Assembly (NCBI GenBank): GCA_903813345.2 | Contig: CAIIXF020000004.1 | Location: 10,050,196-10,114,195 of the forward strand | Length of the DNA stretch: 64,000 nucleotides | Direction: 5' to 3' | From: Owenia fusiformis | Taxonomy: Eukaryota > Annelida > Polychaeta > Sabellida > Oweniidae | Shown: positions 1 through 11,076 of the stretch, one piece after another | Layout of the letters: every line of letters begins with the position of its first letter | Numbering within the stretch: the stretch's first letter is position 1 | Notes under the pieces: model-generated | Seen by the model: only the letters and a program-made list of their open reading frames with translations | Told to the model about the DNA's origin: nothing | Databases searched by the model: none | Program-made: the position numbers and the translations under genes

Positions 1-2186
1 CACCGTTGTTGACGGAAAAGTGGATTTCACAAGTCAGATGGACAAATCAATGTTAACTAAAATGGCTGAAAATAAAAAAATAGATATAATTTTTCGCTGA
101 TTTTTCGTAACAAAATTATTTCATATATCTACTCTTTACATTGACACAGATTTTTACAATGTAGGACACCTGAAATTATTTGTTAAGCTAGAAAATGGGT
201 CAAAAGTGAATTTCGCGAGACAAAAATGGCGGCCATATAATATTTTGCCGATTTTTTGTAACAAAATTATTTCATACAACTACTCTTTACAGTGACATGG
301 CTTTTTACAATGCAGGACAGCTGAAATTATTTGTAAAGCTAGGAAATGGGCCAAAAGTGAATTTCGCGAGACAAGAACGGTGACCATTTTGAAAATAGGC
401 GAGCTTTTGAACCAAGAGTCATAGGAGAGTTTTTTGTATTGATGTTGAACAAAATTAACTTAAAACAGGAATCCTATCGACAGAGGGTTTAAGGCAAATG
501 GTCCAAAAGTGGATTTTGCGAGACAGATGGACAAATCAATGTTAACTAAAATGGCTGAAAATAAAAAAAATGGATATAATTTTTTGCTGATTTTTCGTAA
601 CAAAATTATTTCATACATCTACTCTTTACATTGACATGGATTTTTACAATGTAGGACACTTGAAATTATTTGTAAAGCTAGGAAATAGGTCAAAAGTGAA
701 TTTCGCGAGACAAAAATGGCGGCCATTTTGAAAATAGGCGAGCTTTTGAGACAGGAGTCATAGGGGAGTTTTCTGTATTGATGTTGAACAGAAATAACTT
801 AAAACAGGAATCCTATCGACAGAGGTTTTAAAACGTGCCACTGTTGTTGACGGAAAAGTGGATTTCACAAGTCAGATGGACAAATCAATGTTAACTAAAA
901 TGGCTGAAAATAAAAAAATAGATATAATTTTTCGCTGATTTTTCGTAACAAAATTATTTCATATATCTACTCTTTACATTGACACAGATTTTTACAATGT
1001 AGGACACCTGAAATTATTTGTTAAGCTAGAAAATGGGTCAAAAGTGAATTTCGCGAGACAAAAATGGCGGCCATATAATATTTTGCCGATTTTTCGTAAC
1101 AAAATTATTTCATACAACTACTCTTTACAGTGACATGGCTTTTTACAATGCAGGACAGCTGAAATTATTTGTAAAGCTAGGAAATGGGCCAAAAGTGAAT
1201 TTCGCGAGACAAGAATGGTGACCATTTTGAAAATAGGCGAGCTTTTGAACCAAGAGTCATAGGAGAGTTTTTTGTATTGATGTTGAACAAAATTAACTTA
1301 AAACAGGAATCCTATCGACAGAGGGTTTAAGGCAAATGGTCCAAAAGTGGATTTTGCGAGACAGATGGACAAATCAATGTTAACTAAAATGGCTGAAAAT
1401 AAAAAAAATGGATATAATTTTTTGCTGATTTTTCGTAACAAAATTATTTCATACTTCTACTCTTTACATTAACATGGATTTTTACAATGTAGGACACTTG
1501 AAATTATTTGTAAAGCTAGGAAATAGGTCAAAAGTGAATTTCGCGAGACAAAAATGGCGGCCATTTTGAAAATAGGCGAGCTTTTGAGCCAGGAGTCATA
1601 GGGGAGTTTTCTGTATTGATGTTGAACAGAAATAACTTAAAACAGGAATCCTATCGACAGAGGTTTTAAAACGTGCCACTGTTGTTGACGGAAAAGTGGA
1701 TTTCACAAGTCAGATGGACAAATCAATGTTAACTAAAATGGCTGAAATTAAAAAAATAGATATAATTTTTCGCTGATTTTTCGTAACAAAATTATTTCAT
1801 ATATCTACTCTTTACATTGACACAGATTTTTACAATGTAGGACACCTGAAATTATTTGTAAAGCTAGAAAATTGGTCAAAAGTGAATTTCGCGAGACAAA
1901 AATGGCGGCCATTTTGAAAATAGGCGAGCTTTTGAACCAGGAGTCATAGGGGAGTTTTCTGTATTGATGTTGAACAGAAATAACTTAAAACAGGAATCCT
2001 ATCGACAGAGGTTATAAAACGTGCCAGTCAAAAGTGAATTTCGCGAGACAAAAATGGCGGCCATTTTGAAAATAGGCGAGCTTTTGAACCAGGAGTCATA
2101 GGGGAGTTTTCTGTATTGATGTTGAACAGAAATAACTTAAAACAGGAATCCTATCAACAGAGGTTTTAAAACGTGCCACTATTGTT
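1..2186. repeat. 838-bp satellite, about 2.4 units plus a truncated piece
   Basis: The segment starting GTTGTTGACGGAAAAGTGG occurs at 5, 843 and 1681, giving an exact 838-bp period. Each unit is built from related sub-blocks of roughly 280 bp that share CAAAATTATTTCATAC, TTTCGCGAGACAA and ATGGCGGCCAT. The array runs off the left edge and ends in a shortened block before a GACA-type simple repeat. No gene was seen in it on either strand. By position it lies inside, or just 3' of, intron 4 of fukutin-like gene 1 (minus strand). Confidence 0.93.
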
Positions 2187-2195
2187 GACGGACAG

Positions 2196-2230
<35 letters not shown>

Positions 2231-2268
2231 GACAAGTGAGCGATTGCAAAAGCTCACCATGTGAGCTA
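2187..2268. repeat. (GACA/GACGGA)n simple repeat and GTGAGC hairpin tail
   Basis: A run of GACA and GACG tetranucleotides (2187-2234) is followed by GTGAGCGATTGCAAAAGCTCACCATGTGAGCT, which can fold through its GTGAGC/GCTCAC halves. This pairing marks the end of the satellite or of a transposon-derived repeat. Sequence shared with the paralogous locus (near 26158) resumes right after it. Confidence 0.7.
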
Positions 2269-2398
2269 ACGAGGTCGTCTTTAACTTCCTACATATCCTC
2301 GCTGTTAGTTACATCAGACACATAAAATCACTATGTCTGTACCATTCTACATATAATGCCTTATTATTTAATTAATGTGTATTGTTACTCTGACGTAC

Positions 2399-5300
2399 CT
2401 AATAGCGTTCCAGAAGTCAACCAAAACTCCATGCCAACTTTATCAAACACATCTTGTGTGGCTCGCAATATCTTCCGCGCCTTATTAGCAGCTCTGTTTG
2501 CTTTCACTATGGCCGCTTTTGACAGTTTATTGGCCGAGTTAAATTGATCAGCTCTTGTCTGGTTACAAGGGATAAACTTGGAATGTTCTAAACTGGAGAG
2601 ATACTTGGAGGTAGATGCTGGTACATACAACCCAGGGATGGCACTCTTAGTCACAGCAAGACTGAAAATATTACAAGCGATAAACTTGAAATGTTCTAAA
2701 CTGGAGAGATACTTTGAGGTAGATGCTGGTACATACAACCCAGGGATGGCACTCTTAGTCACAGCAAGACTGAAAATATTACAAGCGATAAACTTGGAAT
2801 GTTCTAAACTGGATAGATACTTTGAGGTAGATGCTGGTACATACAACCCAGGGATGGCACTCTTAGTCACAGCAAGACTGAAAATATTACAAGCGATAAA
2901 CTTGGAATGTTCTAAACTGGAGAGATACTTGGAGGTAGATGCTTGTACATACAACCCAGGGATGGCACTCTTAGTCACAGCAAGACTGAAAATATTACAA
3001 GCGATAAACTTGGAATGTTCTAAACTGGAGAGATACTTGGAAGTTGATGCTGGTACATACAACCCAGGGATGGCACTCTTAGTCACAGCAAGACTGAAAA
3101 TATTACAAGCGATAAACTTGGAATGTTCTAAACTGGAGAGATACTTGGAGGTAGATGCTGATACATACAACCCAGGGATGGCACTCTTAGTCACAGCAAG
3201 ACTGAAAATATTACAAGCGATAAACTTGGAATGTTCTAAACTGGATAGATACTTTGAGGTAGATGCTGGTACATACAACCCAGGGATGGCACTCTTAGTC
3301 ACAGCAAGACTGAAAATATTACAAGCGATAAACTTGGAATGTTCTAAACTGGAGAGATACTTGGAAGTAGATGCTGGTACATACAACCCAGGGATGGCAC
3401 TCTTAGTCACAGCAAGACTGAAAATATTACAAGCGATAAACTTGAAATGTTCTAAACTGGAGAGATACTTTGAGGTAGATGCTGGTACATACAACCCAGG
3501 GATGGCACTCTTAGTCACAGCAAGACTGAAAATATTACAAGCGATAAACTTGGAATGTTCTAAACTGGAGAGATACTTGGAGGTAGATGCTTGTACATAC
3601 AACCCAGGGATGGCACTCTTAGTCACAGCAAGACTGAAAATATTACAAGCGATAAACTTGGAATGTTCTAAACTGGATAGATACTTTGAGGTAGATGCTG
3701 GTACATACAACCCAGGGATGGCACTCTTAGTCACAGTAAGACTGAAAATATTACAAGCGATAAACTTGAAATGTTCTAAACTGGATAGATACTTGGAGGT
3801 AGATGCTGGTACATACAATCCAGGGATGACACTCTTAGTTATAGTAAGACTGGAAATATTGGGAAAGTAGAAATCCTAGCCTTGCCCAAGTCGGTATTTT
3901 TTACTTATCTGATCTTGAATTATTACCGCCTTGTACAATCCAATACACCTGCACTGATATTATGCAGAGTTATTCAACGGTTTCGAGATTTCCATAATAC
4001 GCTATCAGGGGTATCGCGAAACCTTATTGATTAACAGATATACGCGTGGACACGACGTGTGACTTCAGGCTGATTGACCAATCAAAACGTTATCAGGTTG
4101 ACCTGCATAAGCAAAGCAATCTTCCCGATTTGAAATTCAATGATCTGATCGATCGTTTTTTTAGAGTTACAATATATTATGTAATTAAATGTACATAGGA
4201 AATATAAGAGTCATTAATATAAATTAAATCATGCAATAGATTTAAAACTGATTTGGCGATGAAAATACAAGACCGAGTCCAATGTAGCGGGTCATGTAGT
4301 CGATCACTGATTGAATCTCAGCCTACATGTTCATTTGAATTCAGCGATCGTTTCAACGTTTATTGTTGAAATCTTCTCACCTCCGGTTACCGATCGATGC
4401 TCCGGCATCCACTAAACTCTGATTGATATTTATCTGATAAAATATTTGTATTTCCATGATGAATTCATGCAAGATTTGTTCGTGAAAAGTCCCGGCGAAA
4501 AGTAAAAAGTGTACTTGTTTTTGACCGTGCATAATAATGAGCTAACGCTGCAGGATCGTTGTTGATTGGTCAAATTTTACCGACATAAACATTGAGTCGG
4601 TAAAGCACATGGCTTTCTCTTTGGTACAAGGCGGTCATAATAGAAATCAAGATAGTAAAAGAGACCGACTTGGGCAAGGCTATAGAAATCCCTGAATGCA
4701 ACTTATTGTCAGTTTTTTCTAAAGGACTAGTATTTAGATGGCAAGAGATTTTGGACAGCTGTATTTTTGGTCATGGGTATTTCCCGACCATACAATGAAC
4801 TATATTAAAACAATATCTTGACTTCAACAAAAGTGCATGAAAAAAAATAAAAATCTCATTTTAATAATGAGATTAGCCATGGATTAGTAACCCACCTCCT
4901 CACTTTTTCAATAATGTTGACCTTATATTGAAAAAGAGGACCGTGATTTTCAAAGTTTCTGTGCAAAATTAGATTGCAACATTAGTTATAAATTAGCGAG
5001 CAAACATTTATCATTACAGCCAGTTAGCAGGCTAAGAAGCAACTGAAGGGAGCATAGACCAGAACACGTGTCTGGGAATGACATCTGTCATAGATAAGGC
5101 CAGCCCCCTTGACAAATGCTTTGTAGGTTTAATGTTAGAGGCTGGCCCTATCTGAGACGATCTGTTGCTGCATAATTTAAATCAAGTTTAATTAATTAAA
5201 CTTACAAGTAATCTCATATATAGGAAAATTGGATTGATATACTATCTTCAACACAAATAGATGGCAACACAGTGTCATAATATCTGGTGTTATATTTGGA

Positions 5301-8300
5301 TCTCATGTTTTGTACTCATAGTGTCAGCTACTGAATGCAGTTTATTCATACAGGATTATATGGCATTGTGACTTGCAAACACTTGAGTAGTATTATACCC
5401 AACAGCATTTATATAGAAGGTATAAGAAAATGTTTGAAGGATACATGCTCATAAAAGTCATGCTCATAGTAATTTGAGTAATGGCTGATGTTTGAATGGG
5501 TTTTTTTTTCTCCAGCACTTCACATTACCTTGACATTATATCCTTTATGTAACCCAATCCCAAAAGAGGGGTGTATAAATTTAAGAATCTGGCAAACTTC
5601 ATTACACTTTCATTTGGTTGGGATATAGCGAGGTTTTTATTACTCCAGTCTTATTCGATATAATCATATAAATATGGTGAGGTAGAATTGCTAATTATAA
5701 ATTCCATTCAAAATGGGTTAGTACAAAACATGGCACCGTGTCATGGCACAGGTACACCCTATGGCATAGGCTACGGCACCCCCTATGCCATACTGTAGGC
5801 ACTAAAACACTATTACGAGTCAAATTCTTGCATATTTATGTAGATTATGATTACCCTTACAAATGTCTACCCTTCCAAACATTGTTCTTGAGCCTCTTAC
5901 TAAAGTTATAATATTATCTTTCTTGGCATAGTTTGCCATGAATGAACATTTGTAAATCTGAATCAAGTTACAGACGTATGTAGTACGTACTCAAGGACCC
6001 ATTCTCTCTTTGCCCAAAAACAAAACTTTCGTAAGAGGATCAAGAACAAAAATAATCGAAATAAATCTGAATTAGTATTCAAGAGCCAATGACACAGGGG
6101 TGCCATGGCTTAGTGGCTTAGTGCCATGTTTTGTACTAATCCCATTTTAGAGGCTTTTCAGTCTATTCTTATTTTCTAATCAAAATACGGGTGTTTGTGA
6201 TTCATTTCTGGAAATGTTAAGAATATAAATTGAAACGAAACACAATTAGTTGAAACGGTGTAAGAGGCGAAGATACAGGGCGAGCCAATAAAGGTAACCA
6301 AAAAATGTTTGCTAATAACTCAGTCATTCAGCATGGGTTTAAAATCATATTTTGCACAATTAAACCTTGTTCAATTTCAGTTCATTATACATTTAATTCT
6401 CAATTATATTGCAGTTAAAAGTTACATAGGTCAATCCCTTGCGCAATGTGCATTACAGGCTAGCGTTTTGAAATGAATATAGATCAAATTAATTAACTCG
6501 TTGAGTGAGTTATACTTACAAATGTCCCAACTGGTTGCCTACACTCAATGGTGAAAAGTAAATCAGAATAAATTGGGTTAAAACCTTGGTCAATGTTCTT
6601 TCATTCTACTAAGTGTCATTGGTCTATCTATTGTAGTCACGATTTTATGGTTATTTACAAAACATGGTCAAAATGCCGAAATGTGTCTCACTGACTGGAC
6701 ATAAATCCCACCAGAGTTTTATCTTTGGGCATATTTTCTACACTAACTTCCCTTGAAACATAGAAACAAGAGATAAGAAGGAAGATAAGAGCCATAACAT
6801 AAGATGTTTATGAGCGTGTTGTGTACAACTAAGCCCAAAACGTTCAAGTTGGTCTTCAAACATGAATTCCATATTTTGTGGCATGTTTTGTTAAATAGCC
6901 ATAAAATTTTAACCCCTAGAGATAGACCATTAAAACTTGGTAGAACTAGAATGACAATATATTGGACAAGGCCTAATTGTGCCAAATGTGACACTAAACC
7001 TGATTTATTAATATTTGTTAGGGTTACCTTTTTTGGCTCACCCTGTACATACAATTTACAATTTAATCAGCAACATAGATCAATGATTATGTCAATGTAC
7101 CATACCATACATGTAAAATACTTTTGTGAAGTATATTGAAAAGTAAAACAATGAAAATAAGGAATGTGCTCCTTATTTCTGTGAGACTTTAGTAAGTGTA
7201 TATATTTGCCAGTGGAGTCTCAGTACTACAAAATCTGACTGAGTCTTGAAAACTTCAATAGGACAACAGAATCACATACTCGTAAATTTGAATGGGTCAT
7301 TTTATTTTTCATTGGTATCTAATGAGACTCCTCAATTGAACTTTCCCCAGAGTAGCTCTTGTGGTATTACAATGTGAGAGTAACTCATGCGGTATTGCAA
7401 TGTCAGAGTAGCTCTTGTGATATTACAATGTAGAGAAATTCATGTGGTATTGCAATTTTAGAGTAACAAATGTGGTATTGTAATGTCAGAATAGCACATG
7501 TGGTATTGTCAGAGATTAAAAAATGGATTACAAATTGTGGAACTGTTACCAAAATCAGTTTCATAATCCATCCCCTTTTCATACATTTTCACATTCATAC
7601 ATACATGTAGCTTTACTGTACAGGGTGTCCCGAACGTATGGCCCCCCCCTAGGCAGACATATTCCAGTGTCCTCATAGTATGTGTCATATATCATTTTAA
7701 ACCATATCCAAAGTTACATTGATTTGCCAAGTATCATGGTTTAACTCCCAAATAGGAAAAAGTTACAGTTATTTCAAAAGTTAGTGTTTTGTCAAAATAA
7801 AGTTAAAATTTTCACCACATTACTAGTCAATGAGTCCCCCCTTGGCCATGTTAACAGCAGCAATTATTTTCAAATATAACCTTAAAAGCCCTTCCAAATA
7901 GGGGTGTGGAATTTTATAACCCTCTTAAAACCTGTTAAGGCACTTTAGAAGAGTTTCCTTAGAGTTTCTACCCTCACCGTTCTCTTTTTCCAACTAAATA
8001 CCCATCCGACCCAAAAAGAATTGCTGCTGCTAAGATGGCCCGGGAGAACACATTGACTATTGATTTGGTGTAAAATTGAACTTAATTTTGACCAAACACT
8101 AAATTTTGAAATGTCTGTAATTTTTTCACATTTGAGAGTTCAACCATGATACTTGGTGAATCAATGTAACTTTGGATAAGCTTTAAAATGATATATGACA
8201 CATACTATGACGACACTGGTATATGTCTGTCTAGGGGGGGGGGGGGGGGGCCATACTTTCGGGACACCCTGTACATCAGTTTTTCATAGGTCCAGTATAA

Positions 8301-11076
8301 GTCAGTCAATGTTATTATATTCATGCCTCATTGGATACTCTGGTATTGAATTAAATCCCCTCGCATAAATAATGGATTATATTGGTTTCCCATGACCTAG
8401 CAAACTGTCATGCATTCATTAGCTGTCAACACATACATACATTTACAAATGTTCCTTCATTAATGCATCGATTTTCTCAAAGATGGCAGATGGGTAAACA
8501 GAACTTTCAAAGATGGACAGGGCGAACTCCATAACATGGGATTTCCCATTGGATAATCCTTATCCCATGTAACTTTCATATTAACTTTTCAATCCATATG
8601 CCCTTATATGAAGTGAATGCTACCTTACAGTGTAATCTTATATTGCAAAAAAATATGAAAAATCATGGTCATCTTTTTCAGTAATAAGGTCAATATTATT
8701 GAAGGTAGCTTACTAATCCATGGCTAATCTCATTATTAAAATGGGATTTTTATTTTTTCATGCACATTTGTTGAAGTCAAGATATTGTTTTAATATAAAA
8801 TGTTCATTGTATGGTCGGGAAATACCCGTGACCAAAAATACAGCTGTCCAAAATCTCTTGCCATCTTAATACTAGTCCTTTCTTGAGAAATTAGTACATA
8901 TAGGCAACTGAATGATTTTATTGAGCGTCATAAAATTTTGTAACTTCAACAATTCGGTTTCAGAATTTTTTTCGACATTCATGGCTATTCTTACTTTTGT
9001 AGAGAACATCAGAAAAGCTTTAGAAAATGACAAGTACTTAATTGGACTGTTTCTTGATCTTTCTAAAGCATTTGATACTTTCAATCATGGTATTCTTTTA
9101 GAAAAAATGATTTTTTATGGAATAAGGGATAAATCCCTTAACTTCTTGCAGAGTTATTTAGAAAACAGAAAACAAAAAGGTTTTTATAACCATGTTTTCT
9201 CTGAAACAGAATCAGTGTCATATGGTATTCCACAAGGTTCTGTCCTTGGTCCTCTTTTGTCCATTATTTATGTAAATGGTATATACTTGGCAGTGACTAC
9301 TCTAAACCCCGTTATTTTTGCAGATGATACGAATGTTTTAGCACATGATTCTTGTATTGACTCTCTTGTAGAGAATCTTAACCAGGAACTAGTTACTCTT
9401 GATGAATGGTTCAGATCAAATAAACTAAACTAAACAAGAAAATTCAGTGAAAAAATTCAGAATTTTTTCACTGGATTTTCTCGTTTTTTATACATTTTAC
9501 AAAACAAATCTTCTCACAAGTCTATTCTAGGCACATAAGTGCACTTTTTTGCAAACCTGGAAGATGTAGACAATGTGGGGAAGGAGTAATTCTTGTTTGA
9601 AAAATGACATGTGACTCAATTGAGGAATGCAGACAATTTCCCAACATGCACCCTGGCCTTAACATTTACACCTTTTCTCGATGCAACTATACTCACTTAC
9701 CTTTGAAATGCAGCTGGGAAACGGATGCTTCCCACTGGCGGGCGTTTCTTGGCTGTTGCCTCATCTGTTAAGGGCCCTATCCAGTAATATCTACCGTGTC
9801 TGTTATATATTATGGCTATGTGAATCCACTTGCTGATAGATGGCACTGATGTCGTTAAGAATATATGGTTGACATTCTGGTCTCTGTCTTTTACGACTGT
9901 TGTGTGGTATTTGTTACGAGATAGAGTGCGAATGAATGTCTCCTATAATAGAAAATTAATGGCTAGGGTGAGGTTGGACTTATTCTAGAATAGGAAACTA
10001 CTGGTAAGAGCGCTGTAGAATTTCTCCATTAATGGGAAATCACTGTCTAGAGCGCTGTAGGATTTCTCTAATGGAAAATTATTGACTACAGCGCCAGTAC
10101 AGGCTAGAACGCTGTAAGCCTTATAGAGCGTTAAAATTTCTCCTATAATAGAAAATTACTGACAAGAGCGCTAAGGAATTTTTCCTGTCATAGAAAATTA
10201 CTGGGAAGAATGCTAAAGAATTTCTCTTACATTAATGAAGGGCATTTACAGTACAGTTTACGTACATACTGTTGTAAACAAAATTCAAACATAACTTAAA
10301 CATTTCAAAAGCAGCTCACGTGTATTCTTACCAATTTAGTTCCAGCCAAATCGTCACGATTGATGCCATAGGAGACAATGGCTTTGTTGATGAGGTCCTC
10401 CTTCAGGTTATGTGTTGACACCATGCTGTTGTTGATTATGGTCGGGTCCAGAAGGATCAGAGAGATGTTATAGATGGCACTGAGTGATATGAATTGTAAT
10501 TGGAGGTTCAATGTGGCGTTAAGGAGTGTGGTTTTATTGGGCGAGAACGATTCTGTTGTGGACGATATCTGCAAAAACAAAATAACTTACCATTAATGAA
10601 TATTAATCACTTTTTTGTTGGAGAGAATCTTTAATCTTGAGTTTTTTTTTAAATTTGAATGGAGTAATTTCGAGACATTTGAATTTGGTTATCTATCAAA
10701 TTTATATCCACATAAATGTAGATGCACTTCTAATATGAATTATTTTAAAGATCACCATGCCAGTTGTTTTATGACTGCATATCTATTTATTTTTGGAAAC
10801 TGTAAACTGTTGATTTAATTTGTGTGTTGACCATGTATCAAGAGTGGTTGAATAGTGACGATCATTTGAGGCATCTTGGGTAGTTCTTTGCCGCTAACAT
10901 CTGCCTACCTGGTTTGCATGTTTGTAATATTTGGACATTCTTGGTCCGACGATCTTAGTCCCAGTATTTTCTGTCTTCGACTGCAGGTATAGTACGATGG
11001 CTGCAATCATGAACAGCAGAAGGAGTTTCTTGTTTAGTCGTCGTGCTATATATCCATCCATCATACCAAGGCGCAT
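2399..11076 (-). CDS. Fukutin-like LicD-family protein, gene 1 (partial, 3' exons off window)
   Basis: Four exons are read on the minus strand. Exon 1 is 11076-10909: 56 codons, a short cytoplasmic tail and a hydrophobic signal anchor (about residues 18-32) implying a type II Golgi/ER protein. Exon 2 is 10568-10332 (237 bp), exon 3 is 9942-9701 (242 bp), and exon 4 ends at 2399. Exon 4 begins at 2661 if the innermost 3' splice site is used (263 bp), or at any of eleven further sites up to 3849. Phases join cleanly (0, 0, 2, 1). Exon 4 ends in FWLTSGTLLG, the start of the fukutin/LicD nucleotidyltransferase domain, which in fukutin transfers ribitol-phosphate onto O-mannosyl glycans. The catalytic WYRQC/DVD exon and the C-terminal exon are not in the window; the gene either continues off the left edge or is truncated. 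Exons 2-4 match gene 2 in length; exon 1 is 9 bp shorter. Confidence 0.85.
2563..3849 (-). repeat. 108-bp minisatellite that repeats the exon 4 3' splice site 12 times
   Basis: Units of exactly 108 bp (36 codons) carry, in minus-strand order, AATATTTTCAG, then the first ~80 bases of exon 4, then ~20 bases leading to the next AATATTTTCAG. Candidate acceptors fall at 2661 + 108k for k = 0 to 11, the last at 3849. The minus frame is open through all units and matches the exon frame; each encodes a 36-residue block containing YVPASTSKYLSSLEHSKF. Unit variants (H/F before KF, L/K, G/C/D changes) recur in blocks, a sign of recent higher-order duplication. The plus strand is also open for 430 codons, but that is a by-product of the repeat. 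Confidence 0.93.
3868..4691. mobile_element. MULE-like foldback element with 9-bp target-site duplication
   Basis: The element spans 3877-4682 with inverted ends TAGCCTTGCCCAAGTCGG / CCGACTTGGGCAAGGCTA, homology continuing inward for about 70 bp. It is flanked by the direct repeat TAGAAATCC at 3868-3876 and 4683-4691. A 9-bp duplication with long inverted repeats is typical of Mutator-like elements. No transposase was seen. It sits about 20 bp upstream (minus sense) of the outermost exon 4 splice acceptor. Confidence 0.85.
5090..5155. other. Hairpin around GATAAGGCCAGCC / GGCTGGCCCTATC
   Basis: ATAGATAAGGCCAGCC is followed about 35 bases later by GGCTGGCCCTATCTGAGA, giving a stem of about 13 pairs. 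Probably a small foldback repeat; no function is inferred. Confidence 0.5.
5710..6148. mobile_element. MITE with ~27-bp inverted ends
   Basis: AAAATGGGTTAGTACAAAAC at 5710 is mirrored by GTTTTGTACTAATCCCATTTT ending at 6148, with ATGGCAC continuing the match on both sides. The interior is AT-rich with repeated ATGGCAC motifs. No clear target-site duplication and no ORF. Confidence 0.72.
6274..7047. mobile_element. Mariner-like MITE, TA target site
   Basis: The element is 6276-7045 with ends CAGGGCGAGCCAATAAAGGTAACC and GGTTACCTTTTTTGGCTCACCCTG, flanked by TA on both sides. It is 770 bp long and has no transposase. The two overlapping ORFs of about 100 codons here are translations of the element. 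Confidence 0.85.
7345..7510. repeat. Degenerate ~27-bp minisatellite
   Basis: About six imperfect copies of the phrase AGTAGCTCTTGTGGTATTACAATGTCAG, diverging at the 3' side. Intron 3 of fukutin-like gene 1. Confidence 0.75.
7619..8273. mobile_element. Mariner-like MITE with ~140-bp inverted ends
   Basis: CAGGGTGTCCCGAACGTATGG at 7621 is mirrored by CCATACTTTCGGGACACCCTG ending at 8271, with TA on each side. The inverted match continues inward through TATGTGTCATATATCATTTTAA and the ATCATGGTT region. 651 bp, no transposase ORF; a poly-G tract lies near the right end. Confidence 0.9.
8912..9433 (+). pseudogene. LINE reverse-transcriptase fragment (non-LTR retrotransposon)
   Basis: An open stretch of 173 codons contains FLDLSKAFDTFNH, YGIPQGSVLGPLL and FADDTNVL, the diagnostic blocks of a non-LTR retrotransposon reverse transcriptase, including the catalytic ADD. 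Just upstream, near 8955, QFGFR is readable only in a different frame, so there is at least one frameshift. Fingers, endonuclease and thumb regions are missing. This is a decayed fragment inserted in intron 3 of fukutin-like gene 1, not an active element. Confidence 0.9.
9440..9660. mobile_element. Half copy of a palindromic MITE (full copy at 53370-53790)
   Basis: AAGAAAATTCAGTGAAAAAATTC through TTTCCCAACATGCACCCTGGCC matches one arm of the palindrome at 53370-53790. It ends where homology with intron 3 of fukutin-like gene 2 begins (AACATTTACAC at 9659 and 27077). Confidence 0.8.

Larger units (their letters stand above)
4713..8888. repeat. Long inverted repeat pair, ~240-bp arms, 3.7 kb apart
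   Basis: The arm at about 4718-4960 (AAAGGACTAGTATTTAGATGG, CCCGACCATACAATGAAC, GCCATGGATTAGTAA) reappears inverted at about 8650-8885. Arms differ by scattered substitutions and small indels. The interval holds other MITEs but no gene. The pair lies in intron 3 of fukutin-like gene 1. It could be the long terminal inverted repeats of a large foldback element or two opposed copies of one repeat. Confidence 0.8.

Noticed and set aside
2578-3870. 430-codon plus-strand ORF with 36-residue repeats
   Set aside because: It is the reverse reading of the 108-bp array; only the minus frame joins to fukutin-like exons with matching phase and family motifs.
6743-7139. Overlapping ~100-codon ORFs on both strands
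   Set aside because: Both lie inside the mariner-like MITE 6276-7045 and read through its inverted ends.
8912-9433. Functional reverse transcriptase gene
   Set aside because: Only the middle of the domain is present, QFGFR is in another frame, and no endonuclease is seen; it is a dead LINE fragment.
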